This document shows positions 51,440 through 62,094 of a stretch of DNA of 64,000 nt, one piece after another. The position numbers were made by a program, and so were the translations under genes. Each line of letters starts with the position of its first letter. The stretch's first letter is position 1. The stretch is from positions 310,001-374,000 of the forward strand of contig JBAIAC010000216.1 in NCBI GenBank assembly GCA_037349315.1, given 5' to 3'. This DNA is from Chelydra serpentina. Its lineage: Eukaryota; Chordata; Testudines; Chelydridae. A model generated the notes under the pieces. The model was not told the DNA's origin. It did no database searches and saw only the letters and a list, made by a program, of their open reading frames with translations.

Positions 51440-52150
51440 CTAGTGGGGTCAACTCACTGGGGTGCCACCCAGTGGACCCAGCCCTGCTCCTCCTGGCCTC
51501 TCAGCAGCCTCAGCCCTGATCCCTCTGCAAAGACCCAGCAGCCCCAGCCCCACTCCCCGCTCCCTGCCCACCTCCCTATGAAGTTGCAGCAGCCCCTGCC
51601 TCAGCCCCACTCGTCCCCCATGGTCCCAGCCCCGCTTCCCCCACTCCAGTGGCCCTAGCCCTGCTCCGGGTCCACCCCCCACTCCATGCTGACCCAATGG
51701 TCCCAGCCTTACCTACTCCACTGAGCAGCCCCAGCCCCGCTCCTGAGCCCCTCCCATTCTCATGAGAAGCCCCCGCTCTGATCCCCTCGACCCTACACAA
51801 TACCCTCCAGCGGTGCCAACCCCGTGGTCCCAGCCCCGCCTGTTCCTCACCCATTCAAACCCAACGGCCCCAGTCCCGCCCATCCCCCCGTGCAGACCCA
51901 ACTGCCTCCGCCTCACCCGTGCCCTGTGTGGTTCCAATGGCTCCATCCCCACCCATCACCCCATGTCTCCCCCCACTCCACAGTGGCCCCAGCTCCTCCC
52001 ATCTCCCCATACAGACGCAGTGGCTCCAGGCCTGCCTATCTCTGTGCAGACTCAGCTCTGGTCTCCCTTCCCCCCGTACAGCCCCATAACCCGTCTTCCC
52101 TGTCCCCCCGCTCAGATCCAGCAGCCCCAGGGCCCAGGAGCTCTGGGGGA
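51440..52150. repeat. C-rich degenerate minisatellite
   Basis: Repeated forms of GGTCCCAGCCCCGC, CCCACTCC and CAGTGGCCC(T)AGCC with spacing around 50-55 bp and much divergence. Long open frames on both strands come from this composition. A similar style appears at 63760-64000. Confidence 0.7.
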
Positions 52151-52489
52151 TTGAACCCTGGCTGGCATGGGTCCGCCCTTCTGCGGGGTCCATGCTGGGT
52201 GTGGCCCACATACAGTCCTTTTTGTAGGGTCCTGGGCCCTAGGAGTCTGGGGAATCTCAAACCTCTCAAATGGGGGGATTCTGGGTCAGATTTTGACACC
52301 CAGATCAACCCCTCTAGCCAATGGCCGTTAAGCCATCCTTCTGCCACAGCAACTGGCCAACCTCCACTGCCCCCCTGTAAACCCACCCTTGGCTTGTTCG
52401 TCTTCTCCACTCCCCCCACTCTGGTCCCTTGTGATTCAACCAGCTTCATTCTGCCCCTCAGCTCCCCAGCACCTGTGGGTAGAGATTTC
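52151..52489. other. No recognised feature
   Basis: Non-repetitive spacer between two minisatellite blocks. No gene motif. Confidence 0.3.
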
Positions 52490-54400
52490 GCCCAGCCCCC
52501 AACAGGTGTGCCAAAGGATGGGGGGGTGTGGGTGTCGGGAGTCGGGTGCACACACATGTGTGTGTGGGAGGGGGAGGTGGGTGCGCATGTGTGTGAGGAG
52601 CCGGGAGGATATGGGGGACAGCAGGGTGTGTGTGTGGGGACAGTAGTGTGGTGCATGTGTGTGTGGGAGGGAAGGGTAGTGAGGAGTGTGGCGGGGAGCA
52701 AGGAGTGGAGAAGATGTGGAGGCAGTGGTCTGTGTGCGGGGAGTGAGGAGTGGGGTATGGGGGGAGCGAGGAGCAGGCACAGTGTGAGGGGGCAGTGAGG
52801 AGTGGGGAAGATGTGACGGGGCAGTGGGGTCTGTGTGTCAGGGGAGTGGGGAGCGTTGGCGTGTGTAGGGGAAGCAGGGTGTGTGTGGGAAGTGAGGAGC
52901 TGGGTGTGTGTGAGTGGGGAGCCGGGTTTGTGTGAGTGGGAAACAGGGTACGTGTGCGGGGAGTGGGGTGCGTGTGTGGGTAAGCAGGGTACATGTGAGT
53001 GGGGAGCAGGGTGTGTGTGTGGGGGGATCGGGGAAGATATGAGTGGGGAGCAGGGTGCCTGTGTGGGGGGAGTGGCGTAAGTGTGAGTGGGGAGCAGGGT
53101 GCGTGTGAGGGTGAGCGGGGATGATGTGAGTGGGGAGCAGGGTGTGTGTGGGAGGAGCAGAATGCATGTGTGGGGGGAGCGGTTGAGGATGTGAGTGGGG
53201 AGCAGGGTGCGTGTGAGGGGGGAGCGGGAAGAATGTGAGTGGGGAGCATCATGCATGTCTGGGGGGAGCGGGGAGGATGTGAGTGGGGAGCAGGGTGCAT
53301 GTATGGGGGGAGCGGGGTAAGTGTGAGTGGGGAGCAGGGTGCATGTGAGGGAGCGGGGACGATGTGAGTGGGGAGCAGGGTGTGTGTGGGAGGAGCAGAA
53401 TGCATGTGTGGGGGGAGCGGTTGAGGATGTGAGTGGGGAGCAGGGTGCGTGTGAGGGGGGAGCGGGAAGAATGTGAGTGGGGAGCATCATGCATGTCTGG
53501 GGGGAGCGGGGAGGATGTGAGTGGGGAGCAGGGTGCATGTATGGGGGGAGCGGGGTAAGTGTGAGTGGGGAGCAGGGTGCGTGTGAGGGAGCGGGGACGA
53601 TGTGAGTGGGGAGCAGGGTGTGTGTGGGAGGAGCAGAATGCATGTGTGGGGGGAGCGGTTGAGGATGTGAGTGGGGAGCAGGGTGCGTGTGAGGGGGGAG
53701 CGGGGAGAATGTGAGTGGGGAGCATCATACATGTCTGGGGGGAGTGGGGAGGATGTGAGTGGGGAGCAGGGTGCATGTATGGGGGGAGCGGGGTAAGTGT
53801 GAGTGGGGAGCAGGGTGCACGTGTGTGGGGAACGGGGATGATGTGAGTAAGGAGCAGGGTGCGGGTGTGTGGGGGAACAGGGTGCCTGTGTGGGGGGAGC
53901 GGGGAGGATGTGAGTGGGGACGGGGAGCAGAGTGCGTATGTGTGGGGGAACGAGGAGGATGTGAGTGGGGAGCAGGGTGCGTGTCAGTGGGGAGCAGGGT
54001 GCGTGTGAGGGGGGAGCGAGGTGCGTGTGTGGGGGGAGCGAGGAGGATGTGAGTGGGGAGCAGGGTGCGTGTGTGGAGGGAGCGGGGTAAGTGTGAGTGG
54101 GGAGCAAGGTGCGTGTGAGGGGGAGCGGGGACGATGTGAGTGGGGAGCAGGGTGCGTGTGAGTGGGGAGCGGGGAGGATGTGAGTGGGAAGCAGGTGCAT
54201 GTGAGTGGGGAGCAGGGTACGTGTGAGGGGGGAGTGGGGTGCGTGTTGGGGGAGTGGGGTGCATGTGGAGGGAACAGGGTGCGTGTGTGGGGAGCAGGGG
54301 ATTAGGGGGGCACTGTGTGTGGGAAGTAGGGAGCGAGGAGTGGGAAGGAGGCAATGGAGTGTGTGGGGGAGAGGAGCGGGGTATGTGTGTTTGAAGAGAG
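52490..54400. repeat. GT/G-rich minisatellite with a 238-bp higher-order unit
   Basis: Built from GTGAGTGGGGAGCAGGGTG variants every 30-60 bp. A higher-order repeat is clear: CATCATGCATGTCT-type blocks occur at 53247, 53485 and 53723, exactly 238 bp apart, with almost identical intervening text (53090-53790). Minus-strand frames of several hundred codons (His/Pro/Thr/Leu-rich) are translations of the repeat, not genes. Confidence 0.95.
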
Positions 54401-54944
54401 GGAGACGAGTTGAGGTTGTATGGGGAGGACTTAGCCCCTTCTCTGCAGTCCCACGTTTGGTGTGCCCATGTGATGCTGGTCTATGGGCTCATTCCCAGGA
54501 GGGGGCTGTGGGAGGCAGGTGCTGTACACAGGGGGTGGGCCCCGTTCTGCAAAGGGCCCTGTGTCCCCCCGCTGCGGGGCCGGGCTAGACCAGGCTGGGA
54601 GGAGGGAGCACTGCCCTCACAGCCAGGCAGTAAACAACAGGAAATCCAACTTGGCAGGGGCTGTGAGCAGCTGCGTGTGCTGGGAGCTCCCCGCCTGCCT
54701 AGCCAGTGCTCCCACAATGGTGGTGTCAGCCCAGGTGCACATGCTGAGGCAGCTTGGCCCAGGAGGTGGAGGGCCAGTGCTGAGGCTGTGGTGAAGGACT
54801 TGGGGGAGGACTCCACTGTGCAAGGGTTGGGCTCAGGTCCCTGCAGGGAACAGCCGCCCTCGAGCAGAGGTCGCAGACAGCCCATCCCTCCCCCCAGCAT
54901 TGCACATCCTGAGCATAGAGTGTCCAGAGCTGCCTCCCCCGTAA
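54401..54944. other. No recognised feature
   Basis: GC-rich sequence between the minisatellite and a CR1 tail. No motif-bearing frame. Confidence 0.3.
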
Positions 54945-55368
54945 CATAAAAATGGCCATGTTTGGTAGGACCAATGGTCCATCCAGCCCAGTGTCCGGTC
55001 TGAGCGGCTGATGCCAGATGCTTCAGAGGAAAATGAACAGAACAGGGCAACTATTGAATGATCCTTTCCCTGTCATCCAGTCCTAACTTCTGGCAAACAG
55101 AAGGTTAGGGACACAGGACAAGGGATTGCATCCCTGCCCATCTTGGCTAATAGCCATTGATAGACGTATCTTCCATGAATTTATCTAATTCTTTTTTGAA
55201 CCCAGTTATATTTTTGGCCTTCCCAGCACCCATGACAATGAGTTCCACAGGTTGACTGTGCATGGTGTGAAGAAGTACTGCCTTATGTTAGTTTTAATCC
55301 TGCTGCCTATTAATTTCATTGGATGACCCCTGGTTCTTCTCTTATGTGAAGGGGTCAATAATATTTCC

Positions 55369-56263
55369 TGTAGCGAGGCGGTCTGGTCCCCAGCCGCCCC
55401 AGAGAGAGAGAAACCTCCCCGGACGCCTAAGTGGGCGGACCCGGAGAATCCTGGCCCCGCCCCTCAAGGGTCAGGGGGCGGCACAGGAAGTATAAAAGCC
55501 GGCCCTCAGACCGCAGTTGGGCACCAGCCACCAGAGAGGCCGGACGCCAGAGGTACAGCTCCCTGCTGGGAGGTCCCGGCGACCAGCAGCCAACCGGAGG
55601 ACTGGCCGGGCCAGCCAAGCCTGCCGCCAGCCTGCTACCCCGAGGAGCTGCCAGGCCTACCGCTGGCCTCCTACCCCGACGAGCCTGCCGCCCGCCTGCG
55701 ACGCGGAGGTGCCGATGGTCTGCGACCTCGTGGAGGACGCCCCCCTGGTCCAGGTACCCGGAGCGGGGGAAGCTGGAAGTAGCCCGGGGGCAGCCAACTC
55801 TAGTCTGGCTGCAGCACTGCCAGAGCCAAGGTCAGTGTGTTGCAGCCAGGATCCCCACTGACTCAGCAGCGGGTTTTTCTGCCGCTGCTAGGGCCCCGGG
55901 CTGGGACGCAGTGGAGTGGGTGGGTCTGCGTCCCCCCTGCCACCCAACGTGTGGGTGGCAGTCTCCCCCTCTCCCAGGTTCTCCAGAGCCAGGACCTGGG
56001 CTTGCTACTGACTTGTTGATTGCTCAGCCCCTGCTTAAGGGCCTGAGCTGTGAACTGCTTATTGCCCCGCCCTGACCAAGGGCCAGGATCTACTGACTTA
56101 TTGATTGCTCAGCTCCTGCCTGAGGGCCTGAGCCCTAACTGTTTGTGCCCCACCCTGCCCAAGGGCCTGGGCTCACTATTAACTGCTAATTCCCTCAAAC
56201 CCTGACAGTATAGCGGGGTGGTCTGGTCCCCAGCCGCCCCCGAGAGGGCCTAAAATGCCTACA
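55369..56263 (+). repeat. Gypsy 5' LTR
   Basis: TGTAGCGAGGCGGTCTGGTC to TGCCTACA, about 895 bp. A TGG-starting primer-binding-like sequence (TGGTGGAGAATGTGGGC) begins at 56266; I could not assign its tRNA. Near its 3' end (56208-56240) the LTR contains a partial repeat of its own start (GGTGGTCTGGTCCCCAGC). An alternative LTR end at 56207 (CCTGACA) is therefore possible. It contains GC boxes and a TATA box, and amplified codon-like repeats at 55620-55700. Confidence 0.85.
55491..55498 (+). promoter_or_regulatory. Gypsy LTR TATA box
   Basis: TATAAAAG preceded by CCCCGCCC and GGGGGCGG. The same block recurs at 61084 (plus) and inverted near 61965 in the palindromic end. Confidence 0.7.
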
Positions 56264-56336
56264 CGTGGTGGAGAATGTGGGCAGCAGTCCCCCGATCCTT
56301 GTGAGAAGGGATCTGCGGAGGCCCTGCCGAGCGACC

Positions 56337-58319
56337 ATGGAAATGGAGAAGCTCATTAAGTTTTTGGCAGAGAGCCAGCAGCAGCAGGCGGCCGCCCGGC
56401 TCCAGCAGCAGCAGCAGGCGGCCGCCCGGCTCCAGCAGCAGCAGCAGGCGGCCGCCCGGCTCCAGCAGCAGCAGCAGGCGGCCGCCCGGCTCCAGCAGCA
56501 GCAGCAGGCGGCCGCCCGGCTCCAGCAGCAGCAGCAGGCGGCCGCCCGGCTCCAGCAGCAGCAGCAGGCGGCCGCCCGGCTCCAGCAGCAGCAGCAGGCG
56601 GCCGCCCGGCTCCAGCAGCAGCAGCAGGCGGCCGCCCGGCTCCAGCAGCAGCAGCAGGCGGCCGCCCGGCTCCAGCAGCAGCAGCAGGCGGCCGCCCGGC
56701 TCCAGCAGCAGCAGCAGGCGGCCGCCCGGCTCCAGCAGCAGCAGCAGGCGGCCGCCCGGCTCCAGCAGCAGCAGCAGGCGGCCGCCCGGCTCCAGCAGCA
56801 GCAGCAGGCGGCCGCCCGGCTCCAGCAGCTCGGCACCCAACAGCAACAGCTGATGCTGGAACTGGGGCGTCAGCTCCAGGAGCAGCAACAACAAGGTCTG
56901 CAGCAGTTAGCGGCCTCGCTGCCCCGTCCGGCGGAACCCCAGCCTGCGGGTGCCGCTGGACCACCCAACCTAGCACCTCCCCTCCGCCTGACCAAGATGG
57001 GCCCCAGCGACGACCCCGAAGCGTTTCTGGTGACCTTCGAGAGGGTGGCCCTAGTCGCGGGCTGGGCCCCAGACCAATGGGCGACCATTTTGGCCCCATA
57101 TTTGACCGGGACTGCCCAAACCGTATATCGGGGCCTAGCCACGGACGCGGCATGGGACTATCCTCGGGTGAAGGCAGCGATTTTAGATGCCTTGGACATC
57201 AGCCCTGAGACCTTCCGTCAACGGTTCCGGAGATTGGCCTACGCGACGGGAGCCCGACCCCGGGTAGTAGCACAAGAACTGAGGGAGGCCTGCAAGCGGT
57301 GGCTCCAGCCCGAATGACGGACGCTGGACGAGATTGTCAAGCAGATAATCCTGGAACAGTTCATCTATATACTTCCGCCACGAGGGAGGGCCTGGGTCCT
57401 CCGGCACCGGCCCGCAACGTTGACCATGGCCATCACCCTGACGGAGGACTTCCTCGCCGCTGAAGCCCCGGTGGGACCGACCGCTGAAGCCACGCCCGGA
57501 CCAGAGCGCCCTCCCCCTGAGAGGAAGGGGGCCACCCGGATGGAGCCACGAAATCCGTCCCGTGGCCCAGAGCCCCGACCTGTCGAGGGCCCGGCTCGAC
57601 AGGCCCCGGCACCTCGACCTGACGCCCGAGGGCCTGGCCGAAGCCCTCCTAGGGGCCAGGCAGGAACCTCGTCCCGGCCGGGGCGCACGGACCTTGGCCC
57701 CTGTTTCTCCTGTGGGAAACACGGTCACTTACAGCGGGATTGCACAGAGATGGACTGTAGCTTTGGCCAGGTCTGCACGGGAGAAGCCCGCGCCTGGCGT
57801 CCCCAGGGGGCTAAGATTACGGTCCCTGTGATTGTCGGAGAGCACCCCACCGTGGCTTTGATTGACTCAGGCTGTGGCCAGACCTTGGTTCGCCAAAGCC
57901 TAGGCCTTCAGCCAGACCCCCGCCTGGGGGCGATCCGGCTCCAATGCATTCACGGCGACGTACATCCCTACCCCAGTGCCCAAGTCTGGCTGACCGTGGA
58001 TGGCGTCACCCGATTGATGGTGGTCGGCCTGGCCCCCCGGCTCGCCTACCCAGTAATCCTGGGGCGGGACTGGCCCGACTTCATGGAGGTCCTCCAGTCA
58101 AAGGCCGACGAGGTCCCCACGGCTACTCCAGTGCTGGAAGGGGGCCTTCAGGGGACCCAGTCGGAGAGGGAGAGTGCACCCGACCCCGAACAACTAGACG
58201 GGGAACTCACAGACACCCCCCCCCCCCACCGGGGACCACCACCACGCCCCTGCTCCACACGGACTTCTGTCGGGACCAGAGGGCAGACCCCACCCTCCGT
58301 CATGCGTACGAGCAGCTAG
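56337..58319 (+). pseudogene. Gypsy Gag-protease with SCAN-like region
   Basis: Starts MEMEKLIKFLAESQ at 56337. Residues 15-160 are 15 copies of a 10-residue Gln/Ala/Arg/Leu repeat, a likely coiled coil. Capsid follows (MGPSDDPEAFLVTFERVA), then a SCAN-like segment (FRQRFRRLAY, ELREACKRWLQPE). TGA at 57315-57317 interrupts it, after which the same frame continues ([19 protein letters not shown]), again SCAN-like. A CCHC knuckle [14 protein letters not shown] is near 57703, and the aspartic protease site ALIDSGC has Asp codon 57864. The frame ends at 58319 after a 12-C run. Confidence 0.92.
56376..56825. repeat. 30-bp minisatellite, 15 near-identical units, in gag
   Basis: The unit CAGCAGCAGCAGGCGGCCGC plus CCGGCTCCAG repeats every 30 bp; the 14 units between 56401 and 56820 are letter-perfect. 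In frame it encodes LQQQQQAAAR. The minus strand and other frames are also open (Cys/Trp-rich or Pro/Ala-rich), which is an artefact of the repeat. Confidence 0.98.
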
Positions 58320-59860
58320 CCGCGGTCGATGGGGCGGTAATCGACCCACAGCGGGCGGTGCAGTGGCCCCACTTTGACTTGAGGCAAGATCGGCTCTATC
58401 GGGTAGAACGGGACCCGCGCACAGGAGAACCCCGGAGCCAACTGCTCGTGCCTCGATGCCACCGGCGGGCCATCATGAAACTCGACCACGATATCCCGGC
58501 GGCCGGGCACTTGGGCCTCGAGAAGACTCTGGCACGGATCTTGACCCACTTCTTCTGGCCCGGGGTGCATCAGGAAGTACGGGATTATTGCCGCTCCTGT
58601 CCAGAGTGCCAGCTAGCCGCTCCCCCGTGGACTTCGAAGGCCCCGTTGGTTCCCATGCCCATCATTGAGACGCCCTTCGAGCGTGTGGCCATGGACCTAG
58701 TAGGGCCCCTCCAAAGAAGCGCCGCGGGGTTCCAGTACGTGCTGGTCCTAGTCGACTATGCTACCCGGTTTCCGGAGGCAGTGCCGCTGCGGAGCATCAC
58801 CGCCTGGGCAATTGCAGGCGAGCTCGTGAAGATCTTTGCCCGGGTCGGCCTGCCCCGGGAGATCCTCACAGACCAGGGCACCAATTTCACCTCCCGACTG
58901 TTGCAACAGGTGTGTGGACTCCTGGGCGTTAAGCAGTTGCACACCTCGGTGTACCATCCACAAACCGATGGGCTCGTGGAATGGTTCAACCGTACGCTGA
59001 AAGATATGCTACGCAAGTTTCCTCCAGAGGACCTGCGCCAATGGGACCAACTGCTCCCGCCTTTGCTTCTGGCGGTCCGAGAGGTGCCCCAGTCCTCGAC
59101 CAAGTTTTCCCTCTTTGAGTTACTATATGGCCGCCGCCCACGGGGTCTCCTGGATCTGATGCGTGAAACCTGGGAGCAAACACCCTCGCCAAGCCAGGGC
59201 CTCTTGAAGTACGTCCTTCAGCTCCAGGAACGTCTCACTCAGGCCGGGGCGCTGGCCCAGGAAAACTTGAGGGCTGCCCAGGAGGCCCAAGCGCGGACTT
59301 ATAACCAGGGCACGCAGAGCCGCGACTTTAAACCTGGGGACCGGGTCCTGCTCCTCCTGCCATCAAGCGAGTCAAAGCTCCTGGCCCGCTGGCAGGGCCC
59401 CTACGAGGTGGTCCGGAAGGTAGGGCCCGTCACTTATGAGGTCAGGCAACTGGATCAACGGAAAAAAATTCAGAGGTACCATGTCAACCTCTTGAAGCCC
59501 TGGCGGGAGCGTGAGGGCTTATTAATTAACCCCTACCCACCAGAGCCCGAGTTGGGGCCCCACGTCGCCCTGACCCAGGACACAGAAGGGCCCCAGTTGG
59601 CGGAGACCCTCACCGACGAACAATGGAAACAAGTCCAGTGCCCCTTGCAGGCGTTCCCGTGGACCTTCACCAGCCAGCCGGGCTACACCACCCTAGTCTG
59701 CCATACTATTCAGACAGAACCAGGGGTAGTGATCCGAGAAGCGACCAGGCCCCTGCCCCACCGAATGCGCCAGAGCGTCGAGGAGGAGGTACAAGCCATG
59801 CTGGAACTGGGCGTAATTGAGCCCTCCCGGAGTTCGATGCTTACCCGATGCCGCGCATAG
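58235..59860 (+). pseudogene. Gypsy integrase and start of RT
   Basis: Frame shifted relative to Gag-protease, probably at the C run 58216-58227. Zinc-binding HHCC part: GHLGLEKTL, HFFWPGVHQE, then CRSCPECQ. Core: VAMDLVGPL (Asp), REILTDQGTNF (Asp), HPQTDGLVEWFNRTLKD (Glu); all three catalytic residues are present. C-terminal GPYEVVRKVGPVTYEV is a GPY/F-type module. The frame then goes on to an RT N-terminus (EEEVQAMLELGVIEPSRSS) and breaks at about 59836, where about 30-40 codons with the usual PKKDG and DYR motifs are missing. Integrase preceding RT is the Gmr1 order. Confidence 0.92.
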
Positions 59861-60933
59861 ATGAGCTGCTCGGCCGGCTAGGGGAGGCTTGCTTCCTCAC
59901 CACCCTTGATCTCAGCAAGGGCTACTGGCAAATACCCCTGGACCCTGAGTCAAGGGAGAAGACCGCCTTTGCCACCCCAACGGGTCTGTACCAGTTCGTC
60001 CGGATGCCCTTCGGCCTCCATGGTGCCCCTGCCACGTTCCAGCGGCTGATGGATCAGCTCCTCCAACCCCATCAGGATTATGCGGCTGCCTACTTGGATG
60101 ATGTGGTCATCTACAGCCGCCACTGGGAGGACCATTTGCTAAGGGTAGCGGCAGTCTTGAGATCCCTACGGGCCGCCGGGTTGACGGCCCACCCAAAAAA
60201 GTGCCGCATTGGGTGGCAAGAGACTACGTATCTGGGCTACACCATAGGGAATGGACAAGTGAAGCCCCTTGTGGGAAAGGTGCAAGCCCTGGCGGCCTGC
60301 CCGCCCCCTACCGCAAAGCGTCAGGTGCGACAGTTCTTGGGACTCGCCGGCTATTACCGACGGTTCATTCCCCATTTTGCATCTGTCGCTGCCCCTCTGA
60401 CCAGCCTCCTAACCAAGGACAGCCCACGACGCGTGATTTGGACCCAGAACTGGGAAGACGCCTTTCAGGAACTCAAGGCAAGTCTCTGTCATGCCCCGGT
60501 CCTTTACAGCCCAAATTTCGATAAGGGCTTCACCCTCCAGACGGATGCCTCGGAGGTGGGTCTGGGGGCGGTCCTGTCCCAAGACATGGATGGGCAAGAC
60601 CATCCGGTCTTGTATATCAGCTGGAAGCTGTTTCCACGGGAGAAGAACTATGCGGTGGTGGAAAAGGAAGACCTTGCAGTAAAGTGGGCTTGTGATGCCC
60701 TCCGGTATTACCTTCTGGGAAACCCGTTCGTCTTGGTGACTGACCATGCCCCCCTGCAGTGGCTGAACCGAACGAAGGATAACAACATGAGGATACAGTG
60801 GTGGTACCTAGCTCTACAGCCCTACGCGTTTATGGTTCGCCATAGGGCCGGCAAGGACCACGCTAACGCTGACTTCCTGTCCCGGCTGGGAGGTATGGAA
60901 GGGTCTGGTCCTGATGAACGGGAGCCGGACTTG

Positions 60934-60964
<31 letters not shown>

Positions 60965-60966
60965 AG
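59830..60966 (+). pseudogene. Gypsy RT and RNase H
   Basis: Open from YPMPRIDELL: LTTLDLSKGYWQIPLD, MPFGLHGAPATFQRLMD, catalytic YLDD (60091-60102), FLGLAGYYRRFIPHFA, then RNase H with QTDASEVGLGAVLSQ, VVEKEDLAVKWACDALR, VTDHAPLQW and RAGKDHANADFLSR. It ends in a (GT)n run read as Val-Cys repeats. The RT N-terminal fingers are deleted, so the enzyme is not functional despite intact palm and RNase H residues. Confidence 0.93.
60937..60963. repeat. (GT)n microsatellite at the 3' LTR boundary
   Basis: About 13 GT dinucleotides run directly into TGTAGCGAGG of the LTR. A polypurine tract would be expected here. The microsatellite may have grown from the LTR's own TGTAG start. Confidence 0.9.
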
Positions 60967-62094
60967 CGAGGCAGTCTGGTCCCCAGCTGCCCCAGAGAGA
61001 GAGAAACCTCCCCGGACGCCTAAGTGGGCGGACCCGGAGAATCCTGGCCCCGCCCCTCAAGGGTCAGGGGGCGGCACAGGAAGTATAAAAGCCGGCCTTC
61101 AGACCGCAGTTGGGCGCCAGCCACCAGAGAGGCCGGACGCCAGAGGTACAGCTCCCCGCTGGGAGGTCCCGGTGACCAGCAGCCGACCGGAGGACTGGCC
61201 GGGCCAGCCAAGCCTGCCGCCCGCCTGCTACCCTGAGGAGCTGCCAGGCCTGCCGCCAGCCTGCTACCCCGACGAGCTGTCAGGCCTGCCCCTGGCCTCC
61301 TACCCCGACGAGCCGATGAGCCTGCCGCCCGCCTGCGACGCTGAGGTGCCGATGGTCTGCGACCTCGTGGAGGACGCCCCCCTGGTCCAGGTACCTGGAG
61401 GGGGGAAGCTGGACCAGGGGGGCGTCCTCCACGAGGTCGCAGACCATCGGCACCTCAGCGTCGCAGGTGGGCGGCAGGCTCGTCGGCTCGACGGGGTAGG
61501 AGGCCAGCGGCAGGCCTGGCAGCTCCTCGGGGTAGCAGGCTGGCGGCAGGCCTGGCGGCTCCTCGGGGTAGCAGGCTGGCGGCAGGCCTGGCGGCTCCTC
61601 GGGGTAGCAGGCTGGCGGCAGGCCTGGCGGCTCCTCGGGGTGGCAGGCCTGGCGGCTCCTCGGGGTGGCAGGCCTGGCGGCTCCTCGGGGTAGCAGGCCT
61701 GGCGGCTCCTCGGGGTAGCAGGCCTGGCGGCTCCTCGGGGTAGCAGGCCTGGCGGCTCCTCGGGGTAGCAGGCTGGCGGCTCCTCAGGGTAGCAGGCTGG
61801 CGGCAGGCCTGGCGGCTCCTCAGGGTAGCAGGCTGGCGGCAGGCTTGGCTGGCCCGGCCAGTCCTCCGGTCGGCTGCTGGTCGCCGGGACCTCCCAGCGG
61901 GGAGCTGTACCTCTGGCGTCCGGCCTCTCTGGTGGCTGGCGCCCAACTGTGGTCTGAAGGCCGGCTTTTATACTTCCTGTGCCGCCCCCTTACCCTTGAG
62001 GGGCGGGGCCAGGATTCTCCGGGTCCGCCCACTTAGGCGTCCGGGGAGGTTTCTCTCTCTCTGGGGCAGCTGGGGACCAGACCGCCTCGCTACA
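60962..62094. repeat. Palindrome of LTR starts (arms 429 and 686 bp)
   Basis: The left arm 60962-61390 is the LTR start (TGTAGCGAGGCAGTCTGG to CCTGGTCCAG). After an 18-bp spacer (61391-61408), the right arm 61409-62094 is its reverse complement, ending CCTCGCTACA. Both arms share CAGCTGCCCC where the 5' LTR has CAGCCGCCCC, so one copied the other. The right arm is longer through expansion of a GGCGGCTCCTCGGGGTAGCA-type repeat (61500-61850). Two TATAAAAG boxes point toward each other. Confidence 0.95.

Larger units (their letters stand above)
55369..62094 (+). mobile_element. Gmr1-like Ty3/gypsy retrotransposon with palindromic 3' end
   Basis: A perfect TTTCC duplication (55364-55368 and 62095-62099) and TGTAGCGAGG/CCTCGCTACA outer ends. 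Order inside: LTR, Gag with SCAN-like part, protease, integrase, then RT and RNase H, then the LTR start joined to an inverted LTR start. Integrase upstream of RT is the mark of Gmr1-like elements within Ty3/gypsy, and their Gag is the known relative of the SCAN domain. Defects: stop at 57315, frameshift near 58216, and a deletion and frameshift near 59836. The right side has no complete LTR. Confidence 0.92.

Noticed and set aside
52036..54354. Long minus-strand frames (up to several hundred codons, rich in His, Pro, Thr and Leu)
   Set aside because: They are direct translations of the GT-rich minisatellite, appear in more than one frame and carry no domain.
56376..56825. CRISPR-like regular repeats
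   Set aside because: Units are contiguous with no spacers, inside a eukaryotic retrotransposon gene.
56195..57153. Minus-strand and alternate-frame proteins rich in Cys/Trp/Ser/Arg or Pro/Ala/Gly
   Set aside because: They arise from the 30-bp gag repeat read in other frames; the plus frame joined to real Gag motifs is the coding one.
58316..59192. Minus-strand frames opposite the gypsy integrase
   Set aside because: They are shadows of the integrase frame, which carries HHCC and DDE motifs on the plus strand.
61024..62036. Short proteins in the gypsy LTR (GESWPRPSRVRGRHRKYKSR-like)
   Set aside because: They occur identically in LTR copies across the TATA box and start site; not coding.
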